From NCBI GenBank assembly GCA_012518475.1, contig JAAYSB010000276.1, forward strand, positions 1 to 10,265: a stretch of DNA of 10,265 nucleotides, given 5' to 3'. Below the pieces are notes generated by a model. That model worked only from the letters and a program-made list of their open reading frames with translations. It made no database searches and was not told the origin of the DNA. Made by a program: the position numbers and the translations under genes. This DNA is from Intrasporangiaceae bacterium. GTDB taxonomy: Bacteria > Actinomycetota > Actinomycetes > Actinomycetales > Dermatophilaceae. This document shows, piece after piece, positions 7,494-10,265 of this stretch; position 1 is the first letter of the stretch; each line of letters opens with the position of its first letter.

Positions 7494-7531
7494 CCGGGTC
7501 ACCCTTCCCGCAGCCCACTGCGGTGCCCGGG
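7494..7531 (+). terminator. Possible structured terminator element after the FHA gene
   Basis: Starting just past the FHA stop, CCGCAG (7508-7513) pairs with CTGCGG (7518-7523) around a CCCA loop. An outer CCGGG (7494-7498) can pair with CCCGG (7526-7530) to enclose it. There is no T-tract, so termination function is uncertain. It sits immediately before the stronger hairpin at 7537-7562. Confidence 0.35.
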
Positions 7532-7536
7532 CGTGC

Positions 7537-7562
7537 CACAACCTGGCAATTACCAGGTTGTG
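7537..7562. terminator. Perfect 10-bp hairpin, likely bidirectional terminator between convergent operons
   Basis: CACAACCTGG (7537-7546) and CCAGGTTGTG (7553-7562) form a perfect 10-bp stem around the loop CAATTA. It lies 45 bases after the FHA stop. It also contains the last sense codons and the TAA stop of the convergent DUF1992 gene, so both operons could end here. Neither side has a strong T-tract, which is common for actinobacterial hairpin terminators. Confidence 0.65.
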
Positions 7563-8101
7563 TTACGGCTTCGCCGGAACCACCGGCGCCACCAGCCCGA
7601 CCGCGATCCGGTATGCCCCCGCTCGGCTTCGTGGATGCGGTCCGCCTCTGCGGCCTCGCGCCGGGCCTTCTCACGGCCGGCGCGGAGGGCGGACCACTGA
7701 ACGACCAGGTCGTCGACGTCGACCGTGGGAGCGAGGAGCTGCGGCATGCCCGGCTCCGGCAGACGGAGCCGGTCCTGCTTCACCCGTCGGTTGAAGTCGT
7801 CGAGGACCTCGCGCACGGACTCCTCGGTGCGCAGGTCGAGCAGTGACTCGGGGAACGTCGCGGCCTCCTTGCGCAGCGCGACCGCCGGTGGCAGGACGCC
7901 GGTGAAGTGGAGCTGCTCACGCTCCGCGAGGCCGCGGACCCACCACAGCGCGTCATTCGGGTCGCCAAGGTTCTCCAGCGGTTTCCCGGCGCCGGGAAGG
8001 TTGTCGAACTCGCCGCGCTCCGTCGCCTCCCGGATGGCCCGGTCGACGGGCGACTCGTAGCGGGGTGCACCCTTCCGCCTCGGCCGCGGGGCCTCGGTCA
8101 T
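7550..8101 (-). CDS. DUF1992 / DnaJ-homologue-subfamily-C-28-type conserved domain protein
   Basis: This 183-residue protein carries the DUF1992 domain (the conserved domain of DNAJC28), recognised from SPVDRAIREATERGEFDNLPG followed by AGKPLENL (17-45 overall). The usual helical continuation is seen in PPAVALRKEA (71-80) and LDDFNRRVKQDRLRLP. There is no J-domain. Bacterial function is not established. The C-terminus is very basic and Trp/Arg-rich (about 150-183, with GWWRRWFRRSR), so it may contact nucleic acid or membrane phospholipid; that is inference. Its ATG overlaps the stop of the nnr gene (ATGA), and I see no clear Shine-Dalgarno, so translation probably depends on coupling. The stop codon falls inside the hairpin at 7537-7562. 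It is the last gene of the glmS-acpS-nnr unit. Confidence 0.88.
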   Translation of the reverse strand: MTEAPRPRRKGAPRYESPVDRAIREATERGEFDNLPGAGKPLENLGDPNDALWWVRGLAEREQLHFTGVLPPAVALRKEAATFPESLLDLRTEESVREVLDDFNRRVKQDRLRLPEPGMPQLLAPTVDVDDLVVQWSALRAGREKARREAAEADRIHEAERGHTGSRSGWWRRWFRRSRNTTW

Positions 8102-9651
8102 CGGCGCAGCAGCCGGCCCACGGTCCGCGGAATCTGGTGGGCGACGTCGAGGGCCCTGATCGGTCCGCCGGGGTTGGCATCGTCGGCGGCCACCCCGTGG
8201 ACGAGCGCGCCGAGGGCGCCTGCGATGGCCGGTGACAGACCGCCCGCCAGCAGAGCGCCGATGAGGCCAGAGAGGACGTCACCGGAACCGGCGGTGGCGA
8301 GCCAGGCAGGGCCGTCGGCCTGGGCGATGACAGGGTGGTCCTGCTCCGGCCCGACGATCAGGGTCACGGAGCCCTTAAGCAGGACCCAAGCACCCGTGCG
8401 CTGCGCCAGCTGCTCGGCGTGGGAGACCGGGTCGGAGTCGACGGTGGCGCGCTCGATCCCGAGGAGGCGGGCGCACTCTCCCGCATGGGGCGTCAGGATC
8501 GTCGGCCGACCGCGCCGCAGCTGGAGTCCCCGGTCTGCGAGCACGTCGAGTCCGCCGGCGTCGATGAGCACCGGCACGTCGGAGGCCAGGGCCTGGTCGA
8601 TGGCGACGCTTTGGTCGTCATCGAGGCGTGAGATGTCCTGGGCCAGCCCGGAGCCGATGACCCAGGCCTGCACCTGACCGAGCCCGTGAACCACTTCGGG
8701 CACTGCAGTGACGACGTGGTCTGTGGCCCGCTGGGGCCCGACGTAGCGGACCATCCCGACGCCGGCCGAGACTGCGGCCGTGGTCGTGAGGACGGCGGCC
8801 CCCGGGAAGTCCGCCGAGCCGGCGATGACACCGAGCACGCCTCGGGAGTACTTGTGGTCCGACGGTTCCGGGACCGGCCACAGGTCGCGCACGTCATCGC
8901 GGTCGAGCCGCTCTGCCTGCGGGGATCCGGTGAGCTCGAGTCCGATGTCCACGACGGTCAGCAGCCCGACACGCGGCTCCGTGGCCGGGAGGAGGTGCAC
9001 CGGTTTGAGGACCGAGAACGTCACGGTCTCGTCGGCAAAGACTCCGTCGGGGTCGCCCGCTCGTCCTGCCGGGTCCGCACCGGTGGGAAGATCCACGGCG
9101 ATGACGTAGGCGTCGGCCGGAATCGCCTCGATCCAGGATCGGGCGAAGCCGGGCACCTCGGGCCGCCCACCGATGCCGAGGATCCCGTCGAGGACGATGT
9201 CGGCGTCCCCGAGGACCTCGGCCACCGCCATCTCGCTGCTATTTGGAAGATCGTGCGGCGCCTCGGGCTCGTCCTGAGCACGATTGGGCTCCGCCATCTC
9301 GCTGCTATTTGGAAGATCGTGCGAAGGGAGGGGGCGTGCGACGGAGGACACCAGGACGACGCCCGCGGCGACGGCATCCTCGTAGGCGCCGGAGTGGACC
9401 TTCTCGGTCAGCACCGCGGCGGTGGCGTGGCCGGCCTCGGCAAGGCGGGCGAGCGCATACAGAGCGTCAGCGCCGTTGTTGCCGGTGCCGATGAGGCCGA
9501 CGACGCGCCGGGCGCGACGTTCCCGGATCCGGGCTGCGGTGACCGCGACGAGTCCCTCCACCGCCCGCGCCATGAGCTCCCCCTCGGGGAGGCGAGCCAT
9601 GAGGTCGGCCTCAGCGGCATAGACCTCTCGGGCCCCGTAGGCAGGAATCAT
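8098..9651 (-). CDS. nnr: Bifunctional NAD(P)H-hydrate epimerase / ADP-dependent NAD(P)H-hydrate dehydratase
   Basis: This 517-residue fusion repairs hydrated NAD(P)H. The N-terminal epimerase half (YjeF_N/NnrE, about 1-230) interconverts R- and S-NAD(P)HX. It shows the family start MIPAYGAREVYAAEADLM, GTGNNGADAL (55-64) and a later VDLPTGADP. The C-terminal half (NnrD, ribokinase-like fold, about 255-517) dehydrates S-NAD(P)HX using ADP. It shows HKYSRGVLGVIAGS, LTPHAGECARLLG, LLKGS and the nucleotide/catalytic loop TAGSGDVLSGLIGALLAGG. Oddity: residues about 103-145 hold an extra loop with two copies of HDLPNSSEMA (111-120 and 133-142), encoded by exact 33-bp DNA repeats, where homologues go fairly directly to the strand DADIVLDGILG (149-159). 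The frame stays open, so the enzyme may well remain active. The ATG at 9651 overlaps the acpS stop by four bases; GGGAG lies 10 bases upstream. It is followed by DUF1992 with another ATGA overlap. Confidence 0.95.
   Translation of the reverse strand: MIPAYGAREVYAAEADLMARLPEGELMARAVEGLVAVTAARIRERRARRVVGLIGTGNNGADALYALARLAEAGHATAAVLTEKVHSGAYEDAVAAGVVLVSSVARPLPSHDLPNSSEMAEPNRAQDEPEAPHDLPNSSEMAVAEVLGDADIVLDGILGIGGRPEVPGFARSWIEAIPADAYVIAVDLPTGADPAGRAGDPDGVFADETVTFSVLKPVHLLPATEPRVGLLTVVDIGLELTGSPQAERLDRDDVRDLWPVPEPSDHKYSRGVLGVIAGSADFPGAAVLTTTAAVSAGVGMVRYVGPQRATDHVVTAVPEVVHGLGQVQAWVIGSGLAQDISRLDDDQSVAIDQALASDVPVLIDAGGLDVLADRGLQLRRGRPTILTPHAGECARLLGIERATVDSDPVSHAEQLAQRTGAWVLLKGSVTLIVGPEQDHPVIAQADGPAWLATAGSGDVLSGLIGALLAGGLSPAIAGALGALVHGVAADDANPGGPIRALDVAHQIPRTVGRLLRR
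9225..9323 (-). repeat. Two exact 33-bp direct repeats, 66-bp period, in frame within nnr
   Basis: Copies lie at 9225-9257 and 9291-9323 and are identical over 33 bases; the flanking bases differ on both sides. On the plus strand each copy begins CCGCCATCTCGCTGC and ends GGAAGATCGTGCG. The period of 66 bases is a multiple of three, so both copies read HDLPNSSEMA in the minus-strand gene. The AT-rich core CTATTTGG stands out from the GC-rich gene, hinting at foreign or non-coding origin. The 33-base spacer encodes EPNRAQDEPEA-like acidic, Pro-containing sequence. Confidence 0.9.
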
Positions 9652-10019
9652 GGTGCGCTCACTCCCTCAAGGCGCTCGCAGACCACGACCGCAGAGGCGA
9701 CGCCCGCATCGTGCGAGAGCGACACGTGCACGGTCGAGATCCCAAGTGCGGCAACGCGGTCGGCGACAGTACCGACGTACTCGAGGACGGGCGCACCGCC
9801 CTCGACCCGGTGGACAGTCACATCCGTCCAGACAAGCCCGACCGGCGCGCCGAGTGCCTTGGCAAAGGCCTCCTTGGCGGCGAAGCGGGCTGCCCGGGAG
9901 TTGAGCGGCAGCTGCCGCTCGGCCGGGGTGAACAGCCGCTCCCCGAGGCGCGGACTGCGCTCGAGGGTCTCGCCGAAGCGCTCGATGTCGACGACGTCGA
10001 TCCCGATCCCGACGATCAT
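9648..10019 (-). CDS. acpS: Holo-[acyl-carrier-protein] synthase
   Basis: This 123-residue protein is AcpS, which moves the 4'-phosphopantetheine group of coenzyme A to the conserved serine of acyl carrier protein, a magnesium-dependent step needed for fatty-acid synthesis in the cytoplasm. The two family signatures are present: GIGIDVVDIERF at the N-terminus (metal-binding D8) and RFAAKEAFAKALG (about 44-56). The C-terminal STVHVSLSHD is also typical. Length is normal for the family. The ATG at 10019 gives the canonical MIVGIGID start and has GGAG 6 bases upstream; a longer frame from 10073 overlaps the glmS stop and adds unrelated residues, so it was refused. The gene begins 28 bases after glmS and overlaps nnr by four bases. 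Confidence 0.96.
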   Translation of the reverse strand: MIVGIGIDVVDIERFGETLERSPRLGERLFTPAERQLPLNSRAARFAAKEAFAKALGAPVGLVWTDVTVHRVEGGAPVLEYVGTVADRVAALGISTVHVSLSHDAGVASAVVVCERLEGVSAP

Positions 10020-10047
10020 CTGCGGCTCCGCCTGAACGTCACTTATG

Positions 10048-10265
10048 TCACTCGACGGTGACTGACTTGGCAAGGTTGCGCGGCTGGTCGACGTCCAGAC
10101 CCTTGGCGGCCGCGAGGTGCAGCGCGAAGACCTGGAGCGGGATGATCGTCATGAGCGGCATGAGCAACGGCAGCGACGCGGGAACCCGGATCACCTCGTC
10201 CGCGAACGGCAGCACGTCCTCGTCGCCCTCCTCGGCGATGACGAGGGTGCGGGCACCGCGAGCGC
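10048..10265 (-). CDS. glmS: Glutamine--fructose-6-phosphate aminotransferase, C-terminal fragment (5' end beyond window)
   Basis: Only the last 72 codons are in the window; the start lies beyond the right edge. The translated end, from ARTLVIAEEGDEDVLPFAD through IIPLQVFALHLAAAKGLDVD to DQPRNLAKSVTVE and the stop, is the characteristic C-terminus of GlmS. It belongs to the second SIS (isomerase) domain; the lysine in LAKSVTVE corresponds to the sugar-phosphate-binding Lys603 of the E. coli enzyme. GlmS makes glucosamine-6-phosphate from fructose-6-phosphate and glutamine, the first step toward UDP-GlcNAc for peptidoglycan. acpS starts 28 bases after its TGA on the same strand, so co-transcription is likely. 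The glutaminase domain is not visible here. Confidence 0.96.
   Translation of the reverse strand, partial: ARGARTLVIAEEGDEDVLPFADEVIRVPASLPLLMPLMTIIPLQVFALHLAAAKGLDVDQPRNLAKSVTVE

Noticed and set aside
9225..9323. CRISPR-like array from the two 33-bp repeats
   Set aside because: There are only two copies, a 33-bp spacer inside an open reading frame, and no cas genes. The in-frame phase fits a coding insertion or duplication.
8686..10035. 449-codon open frame on the plus strand, antisense to nnr and acpS
   Set aside because: It runs across two clear genes and their junction. Its repeated HLAAIWKIVRR is just the antisense reading of the 33-bp repeats.
10020..10073. 18-residue N-terminal extension of AcpS from ATG at 10073
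   Set aside because: It overlaps the end of glmS and is unlike AcpS; ATG at 10019 gives the canonical start with a good ribosome site.

Overview
The window reads as ordinary chromosome from a high-GC Gram-positive actinobacterium. Base composition is strongly GC-rich, codon third positions are mostly G or C, GTG and TTG starts occur, and the gene set (AcpS next to a fused NAD(P)HX repair enzyme downstream of GlmS; a zinc-ribbon/FHA protein) fits Actinomycetota. A Micrococcales, Intrasporangiaceae-like host is my guess and is not proved by the sequence. No tRNA, rRNA, CRISPR array, transposase or phage gene was seen. No gene-free stretch exceeds about 165 bases.

Left block (1-4838, minus strand). 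Three genes are read leftwards: a 2,4-dienoyl-CoA reductase-like flavoenzyme (2703-4838), a beta-CASP metallo-beta-lactamase-fold hydrolase with an unusual C-terminal tail (950-2626), and a sugar-nucleotide epimerase/dehydratase that runs off the left edge (1-786). The gaps of 76 and 163 bases between them leave room for separate promoters.

Middle block (4839-7492, plus strand). A 115-base divergent region separates the flavoenzyme from a tight three-gene operon: an unrecognised 187-residue protein started at TTG, an unrecognised 377-residue helical/coiled-coil protein, and a 282-residue protein with an N-terminal zinc ribbon and a C-terminal FHA phosphothreonine-binding domain. Both junctions are 4-base GTGA stop/start overlaps, so the three products are probably made together. 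This is the best candidate here for a poorly described system, perhaps a phospho-dependent signalling module, but no kinase or phosphatase lies in the window.

Right block (7550-10265, minus strand). This operon reads glmS (3' end only), acpS, a fused nnrE-nnrD gene and a DUF1992 gene. The last two junctions are ATGA overlaps. It ends in a perfect 10-bp hairpin shared with the convergent FHA operon. The block joins amino-sugar precursor synthesis, acyl-carrier-protein activation and NAD(P)HX repair.

The most striking sequence oddity is a pair of exact 33-bp direct repeats, exactly 66 bp apart and in frame, inside the epimerase half of the nnr gene. Each encodes HDLPNSSEMA. They look like an inserted or expanded element within a conserved housekeeping enzyme.
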